Positions 33,883 through 45,270 of a DNA stretch of 64,000 nt are shown here, piece after piece. The stretch lies in NCBI GenBank assembly GCA_015342445.1, contig JACEFO010001653.1, positions 2,232,001 to 2,296,000 on the forward strand. The letters run 5' to 3'. Position 1 is the first letter of the stretch; each line of letters begins with the position of its first letter. The position numbers were made by a program, and so were the translations under genes. Below the pieces are notes generated by a model, which had not been told where the DNA came from, ran no database searches, and worked only from the letters and a program-made list of their open reading frames with translations. Source of the DNA: Digitaria exilis (Eukaryota; Streptophyta; Magnoliopsida; Poales; Poaceae).

Positions 33883-34055
33883 ATTAGCTACAGGGGCGGA
33901 CCTACGTAGAGGTGGGTGAGGGCACAGGCCCTCCCTCAACTCTTTGATTCAAAAGGAACAAACACAATTTTACCATAGAAAAGCTTTTAAATTTTAGTTG
34001 TTCTTAAGGAGTGCCCTCACTCAATATTTAGTCTAGGTCCGCCCCTGATTAGCTA
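33883..34055. mobile_element. hAT MITE with perfect 8-bp target duplication
   Basis: Element 33891-34047 (157 bp) begins CAGGGGCGGACCTA and ends TAGGTCCGCCCCTG, a perfect 14-bp terminal inverted repeat. It is flanked by identical ATTAGCTA at 33883-33890 and 34048-34055. Size, CAGGG ends and 8-bp duplication identify a hAT-class MITE. It lies in the proximal upstream region of the DVL-like gene. Confidence 0.93.
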
Positions 34056-35758
34056 TAGTGGGTGGAACCTGGTCTGGTCGGCGAGGGGGTGTGAGGTTTT
34101 ATACAGAGAGTGAGTGAAAAAGCTCAGCGTGACAGGTGATGGTGTGAGGGCATGGCTCGGCAGTATCTGTAGGCCTCGACTGGTAACTGAACTCAACAGC
34201 CAGAGCCTAGACAAAATGATCTGGTCACAAGGCAACAATGCCGACGCCCTTTCTGTTCCGGAACGAGCGGGCTTTGTGTGCCTACTTTAGATTCGAAAAC
34301 AAATTTGAATCGTCGATTGATCGCGTGTTCTCACATTGTCTATGGAAAAAATAGTGTCCCTCCAACCAAACACGAAAAATGATGTGATACGCCGCCAATG
34401 CCGCCGCCACTTGATCAACTTTAGCGGTGGTAGGACCAAAAGCCTATGATGAGGGCTAGGTTGTCTGGGCGTGACTCGCCATCGAGGGACACATGCTAGA
34501 GCAAACATAGATCACCCCGAAAAGGATGTAATGCTCGGAGCTAGATCGTCTAAGCGGGACTTGCCCTCATGGGGCACGTGCTAGAGCAAACACAAGATAA
34601 CATGGTGCACACATCTTCCCCTTGCATACGCCGATTCTCTGTCCTCAATATAATGGTAGTCACCAAATAAATCCACAATGAATAGGTGGAGCATAGAGAG
34701 TCGAATGGTGGAATTACCCCTTGAGGGGTACCAAACTAGCTCTAACATTGATTCCTATGTAGAATATAAATAATCATTATTGTAATACTACCGTTACCAA
34801 CTTTCAGCGCAAAACAAAAAATGGCAACCTTGGCAAACGCTAAAACACCATGTCCAACCAGTTTGCTGATGATGATTACCTACCACTTCCTTAACGCTGA
34901 ATGACATAAGGATTCCACGAACAATGGCATATAAGGAGAAGCAACCTTTGGTTTGAAAAAAGAAAACCAACTTTTTTTTTAACGGAAAAAACCCAACTCA
35001 TTCATCTCTACTCCAACAAGGACCATATTATACATTCCAAAAAAGAAGAATCACCACTTGATCTAGTTCTTCCTCATAGTTTAACATACAGCTTGAAAAG
35101 GTTGGAGATTTATGAGTGGATATACCAATATAAAAGCCTCTCTTACAATAAACCATGTAAAGAGGACAATAGGGGGCAGGGGACAGGGGCTACCGAACAT
35201 GATTGTCGTCTCAATTGTTTCAACTGTTCATATACACCATTTATGCCCTTCAAATTATTTTCAAGAAGGGTAAGATCAAATTTCCCATGTTTCTCTACTA
35301 GACCATTCCAGATTATCAATTTATCATCCTCACCAAATAGTAATTAACTTCACCAAAACAAATATTAAGTGCATTCAAAAGTTTAATAACTCTTGACAAT
35401 GCCTGCACCTCTAGATTCCAAAAAGGACCCCAATTTATCTCTATTTAGAATTAGGATGAAAAATAAATTAGGATTTTTCTCATTGATTTTTTTAGCGTGG
35501 ATTTTTTTTATTGATGACAGACCTTAATAATCCTTAAGACACTCCTCTTGATCCTGTCGAAGCGGGCCCAATTTCAGAACGGTCCAAAGCTATCTCCTCG
35601 ACTCACACGCGGGGCCCACTAATACATGCGGCCCAAGAAGCCTTCACGGCCATCATCGTCACGACTCACGAGCGGGACGACGAAGTCACGAAAGCGATAA
35701 GGAGACACACACACAGTGAACTAGCGGATTGCCTGCCGCCTACTCTCGCCGGAGAATC
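34056..35758. other. Intergenic region between divergent DVL-like and SDR genes
   Basis: No gene recognised. A two-copy tandem repeat with an 84-bp period lies at about 34457-34600 (CATGCTAGAGCAAACA / CGTGCTAGAGCAAACA). The last 200 bp before 35759 are GC-richer and presumably the promoter and leader of the SDR gene. Confidence 0.45.
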
Positions 35759-37508
35759 ATGGCCACGGCGGCGGCGGCGTGTGTGCGGGTGGCTTCTCCG
35801 TTAGTGGGCGCACCTCTCCGACCTCCTTGTCACGTTATTTCTGCGAGGCGGGGGCCCAGGAGGGCCGGATTGGCGGTCTCGGCGGCGGCCGCGGCCGGCG
35901 GAGCGTCGCCGCCCACCGTGCTCGTCACCGGCGCAGGCGGACGAACAGGTAAGGCGTTCCTTCAACTCCCCGCTCATCTGGATTTCCTATCCCGTACGCA
36001 AAGCCCTCGTGTATTGTGATGCGAATATAATCGGACACTGTACATTGCTTGTTCGTTCTGTAATGTGGGCGCGCCTTCCATTGCGGTTTCTTGAAATAAA
36101 ATCCACTCTTGTGTTTATGTGCTCGTACTCTTATTCATCTTCCCGATTTCTTCGGCACAAATTGGCATCTTTGATTATTCAGGCCAAATTGTGTACAAGA
36201 AGTTGAAGGAGAGGGCAGGACAGTTTGTGGGACGAGGGCTAGTCAGGACTGAAGAGGGCAAAGGTAAAATCGGAGGCGGTGACGACGTGTTCGTCGGTGA
36301 CATAAGAGACCCTGAGAGCATTGCTTCTGCGATTGAGGGCATCGACGCGTTCATCATCCTCACAAGCGCGGTGCCACAGATGAAACCGGGGTTTGATCCT
36401 AGCAAAGGAGGGCGCCCAGAGTTTTACTTCGAAGAAGGGAGTTATCCTGAGCAGGTGTCTGAAGTTAAATATATCTTGCTCACATTAGCCTTGCGAACTT
36501 GTGAATTTATTTGAATTAACATGCTGTGTTGTTTGTCATTATTTCAAGGTGGATTGGATTGGCCAAAAGAACCAAATAGATGCTGGTAAGTGTTCCCCTC
36601 TTATTGCATATATGTTCTTTAAAGGCTCAGTTAGTATGCATCCCTCCTTTTTATGCTAATCCGTTTAGCAACTGATTTCAAAATGATTGTTCAGTAAAGC
36701 TGGGACTTTGTGTGTGTTTTGTGTCTCTCAGTTTTTTTTCATCTTTGTGCAGCCAAGAGCATTGGTGTAAAGCACATAGTTTTGGTGGGATCCATGGGTG
36801 GAACAGACATCAACCACCCATTAAACAAAATAGGAAATGGGAATATACTGGTACATAGCATATTCAAAAGCTTTCTTTTCCTTCTGTCTGCTCTACGTTT
36901 GTGTCCTATGAACAAGAATATCATGCATTGTCTGGAAACTCCCAATTAATTTTCATCTAAAATCGCAGGTATGGAAGCGTAAGGCAGAACAGTACCTAGC
37001 AGACTCTGGTCTGCCTTATACAATCATAAGGTTGTAACACACACAGAGATGTTAAAGCCGAAACTGTGAATGTTTGTGATGATTATATACTCTTCTCCTT
37101 TTCCTTGCATTGCAGGGCTGGAGGTTTACAAGATAAAGATGGTGGCTTGAGAGAGTTGATCGTTGGGAAGGATGACGAGATCCTGAAAACAGAAACTAGA
37201 ACTATTGCCAGGGCAGATGTTGCAGAAGTTTGCATACAGGTAGATAAACCGTTTCTGAGTGTGATCTTGCTGACGTTTGACCTGTATAATGCACTGCATG
37301 TATTTGCATGCTTGTTACTATCTGTAGAGAAGCTGTTGTGGTAAGTGCTAATTCTATTGGCTGATTAGCATGTGACTCTCTAATGCAGGCCTTGCTGTTT
37401 GATGAGGCAAAGTTCAAGGCATTTGATCTGGCATCAAAACCTGAAGGTGAAGGGACGCCAACAACGGACTTTAGGGCACTTTTTGCACAAGTCAATAGTC
37501 GTTTCTGA
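35759..37508 (+). CDS. Plastid NAD(P)-binding atypical SDR (At2g37660/At5g02240 type), seven exons
   Basis: Exons: 35759-35948, 36183-36454, 36549-36585, 36753-36850, 36969-37030, 37116-37239 and 37389-37508. GT-AG junctions and phases agree, giving 300 residues. Residues 1-47 are Ala/Arg-rich and resemble a chloroplast transit peptide. The Rossmann motif VLVTGAGGRTG binds NAD(P). Further family marks are GDIRDPESI, FIILTSAVPQMKPG, HIVLVGSMGGTD, and Y.ADSGLPYTIIRAGGL. It ends AQVNSRF. Homologues in Arabidopsis are annotated as NAD(P)-binding Rossmann-fold proteins. The substrate is not settled, and I infer only an oxidoreductase or nucleotide-sensing role in the stroma. Confidence 0.93.
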
Positions 37509-38236
37509 GACGATAAGATTGTTGTGGCCAAGAAACGAGGGCATTTTTTAATGAAGCTATATGAAATGTGTATTGGGTAAGTTTAGTTTTCCTGTTTACT
37601 ATGTCCCTAAATAATTTCCTTTGTTCCATGTAGTGTCCTTTTTTTTTCTCTCTTCTTTAGCTATTTTTTGCTTCACTTCCTGTTAGATTGTGGAGTGTGG
37701 ATTCTGCAAATAGTTTTTTTCTCAAATACGTAGGAGAGCTGTGTGTCATTGTATTATAGAACATAGAAGAGTCATACAGAGACCCAAACACACCCACACG
37801 GCCACACACCACCCCGTACACCCTGAAACTAATCACCTGATCACCTGGTACTAAGAAACAGGACCAGACCGAACAACATGGTGCCCAGTTCTTCAAGATT
37901 ATGAATGGCCAAGCCTCCGAGCCCTTGTGGCCTATAAACCTTTTCCCCAAATTCCCAGACAAAAAGACAATTACCTTTTGTATCCACTTCCTTTCTTTCC
38001 AATCAAAAGCTTGACAAATCTTGTCAACAACACTGACCGCCCACGTAGGGATATCCGTTGGCCTTTGCAGTCAGAGGGTAGATAGGGATGGTGGTGGGGA
38101 TAATCAGACCGAGGGTAGAAGTTCACTAGATATACAGACGATCTCCTTCCTAAATCTCATTTACACCTTGTATAGTGCGGCAATTACAGTTGTTCAAATG
38201 AGACCTAGAGGATGAGCAAAAGACAACTTACCGTCT
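37509..38236 (+). other. 3'UTR of SDR gene and intergenic DNA
   Basis: No gene recognised. The first 200 bp or so are probably 3'UTR. Confidence 0.35.
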
Positions 38237-38386
38237 GGTACCTTCCATGGTTCATATGGCGGTGAGGCATCCTGTGGCGTTCTGCCAACGCCTTGTCGCC
38301 TAGGCGGGCGCCTAGGCGACAAATCCTGTGGCGTTCTACCAACGCCTTGTCGCCTAGGCGACGCCTTACGAACCATGGTACCTTCC
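38237..38386. mobile_element. Mutator-like MITE with 10-bp target duplication and internal palindrome
   Basis: Element 38247-38376 (130 bp) is flanked by identical GGTACCTTCC at 38237-38246 and 38377-38386. Its termini are ATGGTTCATATGGCG and, reversed, ATGGTTCGTAAGGCG. A 9-10 bp duplication fits Mutator-like elements. Inside, a CATCCTGTGGCGTTCT...CGCC unit is directly repeated, and GTCGCCTAGGCG is mirrored as CGCCTAGGCGAC, forming a strong palindrome. Confidence 0.82.
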
Positions 38387-38539
38387 AACCATTGTGCAAA
38401 ATTATCAGGTGATCAGGTGATTAGTCTATAATAATATCCACCAGCATAAGAAGTAATCTGAGGTACTTTCTGCTGAAGGTTGTCTAAAGTTTCTCACAAT
38501 GCAACACTGTTACAAATGTAACTGACTTGTACACGAAGA

Positions 38540-40429
38540 TTAATTTTGATCTTTCTGATTAGTATATGAGTCTTTTGGTTTCCATGAGGACACTGCATGC
38601 ATTATCCTTCCTTTCCACCCCTGTAGAAGCCAGCCACTATCTTCATTGATGACAAAGTCGTTGTGATACCACTTGTTTTTTTCAGTTATTGATCTCTTCA
38701 GGATTGCTTGATTGACAGGAAGTTGCTTGAACCCAGCCTTTAGAGTTCTCACTTGCCACTGTTTGTAAGTCTCTGGTCTCTCAATCCTTTCTGCACCCTC
38801 ACATGCTACAACATTAAGTGCACCTGCCCCAAGAATATCCCTCTCGATCTGTATCCTTTCTTCATGGCTCTGGAGAACAGTAGTATTGAGCATGTCAAAC
38901 AGCGAAGAGTAGTGGAACAAAACCTCTCTGAATCGTGGCAGGAAGAAGGGGGAGCTGTAAAACCCATTCACAATGCCAAGAATGAGAACCTCTGGGTTGA
39001 TCTTCTTCATGATACGCAGTACCCTATCTCTTGGACAATCTATGTCTTCTGTCTCATCACCAAGATATTTCGCTTGGTACATGCAGTTGATTATAAGCAC
39101 CTCATCATTGTCAATGTTGAGATCGTCGATGCAGATATTTTCCCATTTTGAGGTGATGCCTTGATACTGAAAAGGTACATTAAACATTTCTGCATACTCA
39201 GCCAACCGTTTTCCTGTCGACTCAATTGTTGTATAGGGGCGAAAACCTGATTGGGGTACATCTATGCCTGTGATACGAAGCTTAGGGGGACCACCTTCTC
39301 GCTTTGCCAAGCGCTGGATTAGTGATGGCCACTGAAAGCCAAGCATGATGCCAAAATCAATAATATGCACCTTTTGGCGTCCGTTCAATACATCAACAAT
39401 TGTTTGGTTCGAGAAGTAGTGTGCTACCCTGGCAAAAGGGCACACTGCAATGAAAAGGCGGTAGGCCTTTAACATGTCTGTGGCCCTTGTTCGTTTCTCC
39501 ATCAATTTCTGATATATTTTTCTCCCTGTCCCGGCCAAGCGTGCCTCAAGACCATTTGCAAAGTAAAGTGCTAGCCTTTGAGAACTATCTCCATATGGTG
39601 AAGCATGATGCCGTATCGTCTTCAGTAGCTCACCAGCAAATGAAAGATTGTTAACTGCTATTGCTTGTGCACACTGGATGAGAAGGGTCCTGAGGTCAAT
39701 CCCCTCCTCTTTCTTCTTACCTTGTGGCTTCACTTGCCCTTGGCCATTTCCTTTGGTCTGAACATTCTGTTGACTGTTACTTGTTTCTTTTGCTTTCATT
39801 TCTCTAAGGTGGGCAGCATCACAATGAAACTGCCAATCGCAGAGCAGAACACTGTCAAACATTTCATCCCGAATTGTTTCACTAGGTGAGATGGCCAAAT
39901 GCTTACTACTCCTTGCTCCCAGTAACTCCAAGTCCACATGAGGATGACTTCGTATTTTGCTTGTGTGCCTGCCCTTTTGTCCAATTGTTGCCCCCATCAT
40001 TTGATTGGAATCAGAAAAGTCATTACTAAGATCAACAACTAACGTCCCAATAATGGGAACAAGCTTGTTTGCTTCCTCAGCACCTCTCTGAAATTGTGAA
40101 GCCAAGTGATCATGTCCTGTCCAATCATTGGCCACCAGGTGCATACCCTGCGTTCCAATAATTTCACTGAAAAAACTACCATTGCACGCCCGTCCGGTAT
40201 TGCTGGTCTCTTGAGGACAATCTATTTGAGTAGCTGTACTGATCTTTGTCTCCTTAGGTGAAGATGGATATGCCTGTCCGAGAATCTCATAAAAGGGCTT
40301 CTCAGTGGCCTGAAGTGCATCATGTTGTTGAGATATGCTAGCCTTCTCATCAGTGTCGTCCATTAATAGCCGATTTATGTAGTCGAGAGTCATATTTGAG
40401 TTTATCTCACAGTACTCATGACTTTCCAT
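38540..40429 (-). CDS. GRAS transcription regulator, SCL9/14/33-like (cluster gene 1, intact)
   Basis: A single-exon frame of 629 residues. The N-terminus has YINRLLMDDTDEK, and ATEKPFYEILGQAYP typical of the LISCL subfamily. The GRAS domain starts near residue 243 (LRTLLIQCAQAIAV, LHR I), with the VHIID motif as VHIIDFGIMLGFQWP near 352, the PFYRE region near 476 (SPFFLPRFREVLFHYSSLFDML), and a complete SAW end (DSGWLLQGWKGRIMHAVSSW). These proteins act in the nucleus as co-regulators, often with TGA factors in stress and detoxification programmes. It is the only complete member of the three-gene cluster. Leader-like sequences near 40550-40610 and 41140-41180 match the equivalent region of gene 2, suggesting a 5'UTR intron. 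Confidence 0.93.
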   Translation of the reverse strand: MESHEYCEINSNMTLDYINRLLMDDTDEKASISQQHDALQATEKPFYEILGQAYPSSPKETKISTATQIDCPQETSNTGRACNGSFFSEIIGTQGMHLVANDWTGHDHLASQFQRGAEEANKLVPIIGTLVVDLSNDFSDSNQMMGATIGQKGRHTSKIRSHPHVDLELLGARSSKHLAISPSETIRDEMFDSVLLCDWQFHCDAAHLREMKAKETSNSQQNVQTKGNGQGQVKPQGKKKEEGIDLRTLLIQCAQAIAVNNLSFAGELLKTIRHHASPYGDSSQRLALYFANGLEARLAGTGRKIYQKLMEKRTRATDMLKAYRLFIAVCPFARVAHYFSNQTIVDVLNGRQKVHIIDFGIMLGFQWPSLIQRLAKREGGPPKLRITGIDVPQSGFRPYTTIESTGKRLAEYAEMFNVPFQYQGITSKWENICIDDLNIDNDEVLIINCMYQAKYLGDETEDIDCPRDRVLRIMKKINPEVLILGIVNGFYSSPFFLPRFREVLFHYSSLFDMLNTTVLQSHEERIQIERDILGAGALNVVACEGAERIERPETYKQWQVRTLKAGFKQLPVNQAILKRSITEKNKWYHNDFVINEDSGWLLQGWKGRIMHAVSSWKPKDSYTNQKDQN

Positions 40430-41360
40430 TGCACTAGAGCTCCACTGGATCTAGTTTTTCTTCAAGTTATGAACTACAAAAGACAGACTCTGCCTTTAAC
40501 AAGTGTTTCTTGGCCACACGAATAGGGATTTGCCTTTCAAAACCTAATTGCCAAACATGCACCTTCTGAAGTTCACAACAAAGGTGTCCTGTGTAGTGGC
40601 TGCAGTGGAAAAAAGATACAAAGTCGTCAGCATGCTTCTAGTTCTTCTGTTAACAGAACAGTGAAAGTCCTGCTCACTCAGTATCTAGCTTGAAACTTTA
40701 TGCTCCTCATTGATTCAAATTTTGGTTCCCTATTTCTTTTTATTTACAATGCCACCTAATCGTCCTAAGTTGATCAAGTTTTTTCTGTGACCCATGGAAA
40801 TTTGATTAAAAAAATTGTTTACCATGAAATTCCTCTTTAACACCAATCCCAGAAGTCATCCAAAAGTTCAGAAGTAGGCCAATTAGCCAGAAAAAAGATA
40901 ACTTTCAAATGTAGAATGATTTTACGTTGTAGCAATCTGGACTGATATAATGTTAAGGATAATATTCACTGCTTACTCGGTTTATAATTTGCGAAGTCAT
41001 AACTTTGGCAAAGATAAGCTGAGATTTCTGTTGAGAAAATGTCGATGTATCTATAATTAGGGTGCCTGAAAAAGATGCAATTATAAAGAACACTTCTGCC
41101 TAGTTGATTGCTGTGAATAGCTCAAAATTACCTGAGGAAGCATCTGATTAGCTTTCTTCAATGTCTCTTAGCCCTAGGAGATGGTGGAGGAAGGTCAAAA
41201 CCCATGAGTGATTTATAGTCAGAGAGTATTGGTTGTTGTCTGGTCCTTGTGAAAGGGGTTGTGGTTTCTTCTTGTTCTGGAGATGAGCTTTTCTTGTTGG
41301 TGAGATCTTTTACTGGTGCTCTTGGACTTTGCTTTTTGTCATCTTCTTCCTCTCAACATG
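40430..41360 (-). promoter_or_regulatory. Leader (with probable 5'UTR intron) and promoter of GRAS gene 1
   Basis: Blocks at about 40555-40610 (CTTCTGAAGTTCACAACAA on the plus strand), 41140-41180 and 41285-41350 (GAGCTTTTCTTGTTG, GCTCTTGGACTTTGCTT) recur at 45400-45450, 45990-46020 and 46130-46220 upstream of GRAS gene 2. This conservation marks a shared noncoding exon and promoter, duplicated along with the coding exon. Exact splice sites were not fixed. Confidence 0.5.
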
Positions 41361-43377
41361 TTCCGGTCATGAATGGTTTTATTTCTTGTAAGCATCTTCT
41401 TGGTTTAGTGATTGATTAAGAATACGATAGTGATATGAAGCTAGCAGACAGTTTTCCAAATGTCTTCTGGGTACATGTTTTCTCTCAGGAACTAGGCAAC
41501 ATTGTTATTGAGCCAGAGTGGGCTGTTTGTTTTTTGAAAACTTTTGCCAAGATACATCAGGATGTGACAATATAGAAATATATCATAGAAAGATAGATTT
41601 TCTCTATAGCTTGGGAAATCTTAACTATAAATTAAATTAAGATAAACATCGAATGGGTGTATCCGATCACAGCTATTGTTTATCTCTATATAAACCAATC
41701 AAAGATATGGATGATCACATTGGTATGACCATATATCAGCAACAACATGGACACATAATTTGCATGGACGAGGAATCCAGTAGTAGAATCCAGGAGAATC
41801 CAGAATGTGGTTGGAAAATACTGATTGAACTTGAAGTGGCATACTAGTAGGTCGTAAACTCGATATAGGTCGTGCGCCAGCCTGTGTGATTTGAGGACGA
41901 AGCCATGGATGATTCTGCTCCATGGAATCGTGGAGAAGAAATGCTCCGTTCTTGTGTTCTGAAACAGCCAGGGGTCCTGCAGCTTTGGCTCTGCTCCGCA
42001 CCATCGCTCTTCATCGGGCCAAGGACGAGAACGGCGAGGCGGCGGCGAGCGGCGCGTACTTGACGGGAGCACTGCTGTGCGAGGCAGCAGCGGCAGACGG
42101 AGGCGTTCTCCTGCCCCAGATGTTTGTCAGGGGTGCACTCGAAGCAGCGGCGGCCGGCGGCCGGCGGCGACACCTCCACGGCCGTCCGGCCAGTCGCCGC
42201 GCGGGTTCACCTCGCCACGGACCAGGCTCATCGATGGAGGGTCGTTTTTGTAAAATTCCACACCGCCCTTTCGGCTCTCCTCGATCTGCGCCGCAGAGTA
42301 ACGATCCAACGGTTCAAACCCAAACCGAAATCGGATCGCGATCCAATTTTTGGGGGTGTTTGAAGGGACAGAGGAATACTAGGGTCTATTCTGAAAAACA
42401 GCCGCTAACCCTTTAGCCCGCGCCGTTCTAGACCGCAGGTGATCGATCCGACGGTTCAGAGCCCTCCAAGATTGGATCGCGATTAATAGTCGCGATCCGA
42501 TTCGGGGGTGGGTTTGAACGACTCTTCAAATACTAGAGATCTTTTTAAAAAATAGCCGCCGACAGTCTAGCCCGGCCCAGCCGCCGCCGCCTCTGTTAAT
42601 ACTCGTCGGCTGCAATGACAGCCCGCCGGCGGCGACATCCGTTCCGCAGGCGCTGCGACGCCTCCTCCTCGCGGCAGCGCGCCGGCGCTGGACCGGTGTT
42701 GGACGTCACGCCGCGCCCGGGATGCTCATCCTCTGGCTCTGCCTCCGGACGTACTCCGTGCTCGACGGTGAGGACCACGTTTGCATTCGTAGTACCTAAC
42801 TAGGTTCAGAGTAGGGTATTGCTTTTGCTTGAATGGTGACTGACGAGATGTGGTCTGAAGCAGAGTTTGCATTCTAATCAGACTAGTTCACCACTGACAG
42901 ATTGACACTGGTCCAAGTGTTGGACGCTTCTTCTTCTGTGGGCAGGATCAGAAGCTACATGTGGGCCTTCTGTTTCCAGCACCAAAATACAGCAAGCAAG
43001 CTGCTGCTAGTAAGCAATTGTTACAATGCTAGATTGATGTTCCTTGCACTATTGGGGAGGAGGATACCTGTTTCACTATACAACGAAACTGTGCACATAT
43101 TACATACTAACAGGAAGCTGCTGAAAGCCTTGATGCATTTTACTTTCCACTACTTTAAGAAAAAGTCAGTGTCCTATGTGTCCTAATGTCATCTATTTGA
43201 GAGTGGAGGGGTATCATCGTTTTAATATCAATTCAGTCAACAGAAGAAGCAATTTGAGCTAGCTTAAACCTTTCTGCTGAAGATTGCATGGCTAGCTTGG
43301 AGCTTTGAAATTATTAAAGTTTCCTCACAGAATTATGACAAGTGTAATTGACTTCCAAACAAAGATCCACTTTGATC
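41361..43377. other. Intergenic region between GRAS genes 1 and 2
   Basis: GC-rich at 41920-42780 with open frames on both strands, none recognisable. Two diverged blocks, 42290-42400 and 42440-42570, share GATCC.ACGGTTCA, GGATCGCGAT and AAATACTAG words, so this is an internal duplication. The rest is AT-rich with nothing recognised. Confidence 0.4.
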
Positions 43378-45270
43378 CTACTGGTTAGTATATGATTCTT
43401 TAGGTTTCCATGAAGACAGCGCATGAATTACCCTTTCCACCCCTGCAGCAACCAGCCATTATCTTCGTCGATGACAAAGTCTTCATGATAAAGCTCCTTC
43501 CTCTCTATTGAACTCTTCAGAATGGTTTGGTTAACAGGAAGTTGCCTGAACCCAGCATTGAAGATTCTCACTTGCCACTTTTTGTAACTCTCTGGTTTCT
43601 CAATCCGCTCTGCACCTTCACATGCAACAACATTGAACACATTTGCTCCAATGATATCCCTCTCTATCAGTATCCTTGCCTCATGACTCCGTGGAACTGT
43701 TGAATTTAGCATGTCAAACAGTGAAGAGTAATAAAACAGAACCTCTCTGAAACGTGGTAGGAAGAATGGGGAGTTGTATGACCCATTCGTAACACCAATT
43801 ATGAGAACATCTGGGTTCATCCTCTTTATGATACGCAGTACCCTACCCTATCCCTTGCGCTATCTATGTCTTCTGTCTCGTCACCGAGATTTTTCATCTG
43901 GTGCAAGCAGTTGATTATGAGCACCTCATGCTTGTCAATGTTGAGATCCTCGATGCATGTGTTTTCCCATCGTGAGACAACAACTTGATACTGAAAAGGT
44001 ATGTTGAACATTTCTGCGTACTCAGCCAATCGTTTCCTGTCTCCTCAATCTTTTTACTGGGGTGAAAACCTGGCTCGGGTACATCAATACCTGTGATACG
44101 GAGGTTTGGGGGGCCGCCTTCTCGATTTGCAAAGCACTGCATTAGTGATGGCCATTGAAAGCCGAACATGATACCGAAATCAACGATATGCACCCTTGGT
44201 CGCCCCTCCAATACATTAACTATGGTTTGATTGGAGTAGTAGTATGCTACCTTAGTGAAAGGGCATGCTGCAGTACAAAGGCGGTTGGCCTTGAGCATAT
44301 CTGTGGTGCTTCTTCGTTTTGCTATCAGCTTGTGATACATTTGACTCCCAGTCCCAGCTAGGCGTGCCTCTAGAGCATCTACAAAATAAATTGCCAGCCT
44401 CTGAGAACTGTCTCCATTTGGTGAAGAGTGATTTCTTATCTTCGTTAGTAACTCTCTGTCAAATGGTTGGTTATTAGATGCTATCGCTTCTGCACACTGG
44501 ATGAGAAGAGATCTGAAATCAATTGCCTCCTCTTGTTGCTTCTTAGCTCTTGTCTTCACTTGTCCTTGACCGTATCCTTTGCTCTGAGCATTCTGTGAAC
44601 TATCACATGCTTCTTTTGCCTTCATTTCTCTAAGGTGGGCAGCATCACGATAGAGTTGCTCAGTGCAGAGCAGAACATTATCAAAACTTCCATTCCGGAT
44701 TATTTCACTGCCTGCAATTGCTAAGTGATTACTGTTCCTCGCGTCCAACAACTCCAGGTTCACATGTAGATGACTCATCATTTGTGTTACATGCTTTCCC
44801 TTTCTTCCAACTGTTGCCTGTGTCATTTGTTTGGAGTCAGCGAGCTCGCTGCTATCCAGATCAACCACCAACTTCTCAATGATGGGGACAGATCTATTTG
44901 CTTCCTCAGCACGTTTTGTAAATTGTGAAGACAAATGATCAGTTTCAGAAGCACAATGATTGGCTGTCAGGTGCATAACCTGTGGCCCTAGAAAACCATT
45001 GACAAAGCTACCACAGCACGCTCCTTCAAGGTTATTGTTGCTACTACCATAAGGACAATCTACTGTACTATCATTGTTCAGCACCATCTCCTTTGCTGAA
45101 GATGGATATGCCTGTCCAAGAATGTCGTAGAAGGGCTTCTCAGTTGCCTGAAGCGCATCATGCTCTTGGTATATGATGTCCTTCTCATCAATATCCTCCT
45201 CCATCAATACTCGGTTTATATATTCGAGAGTAATATTTGAGTCGATGTCGCAATATTCACGGCTGTCCAT
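43378..45270 (-). pseudogene. GRAS gene 2, frameshifted SCL9/14/33-like pseudogene
   Basis: The start MDSREYCDIDSNITLEYINR aligns with gene 1 and the frame is open to about 44037, covering LHR I (RSLLIQCAEAIASNN) and VHIVDFGIMFGFQWP. One base is then missing (ETGN instead of ETGKRLAEY), and the next frame runs EMFNIPFQYQ to DIDSARDRVG. Near 43850 a tandem 5-bp duplication breaks the frame again before MNPDVLIIGVTNGSYNSP. At about 43426 a further indel stops the protein after GWLLQGWKG, with the expected IHA.SSWKP residues readable in another frame. Three independent breaks make a functional GRAS protein unlikely. An N-terminal fragment of about 450 residues could still be made. Gene 1 is the nearest relative. 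Confidence 0.88.

Noticed and set aside
41844..42800. GC-rich open frames between GRAS genes 1 and 2
   Set aside because: No recognisable protein and no consistent exon structure; the region contains an internal duplication, so it is treated as intergenic.
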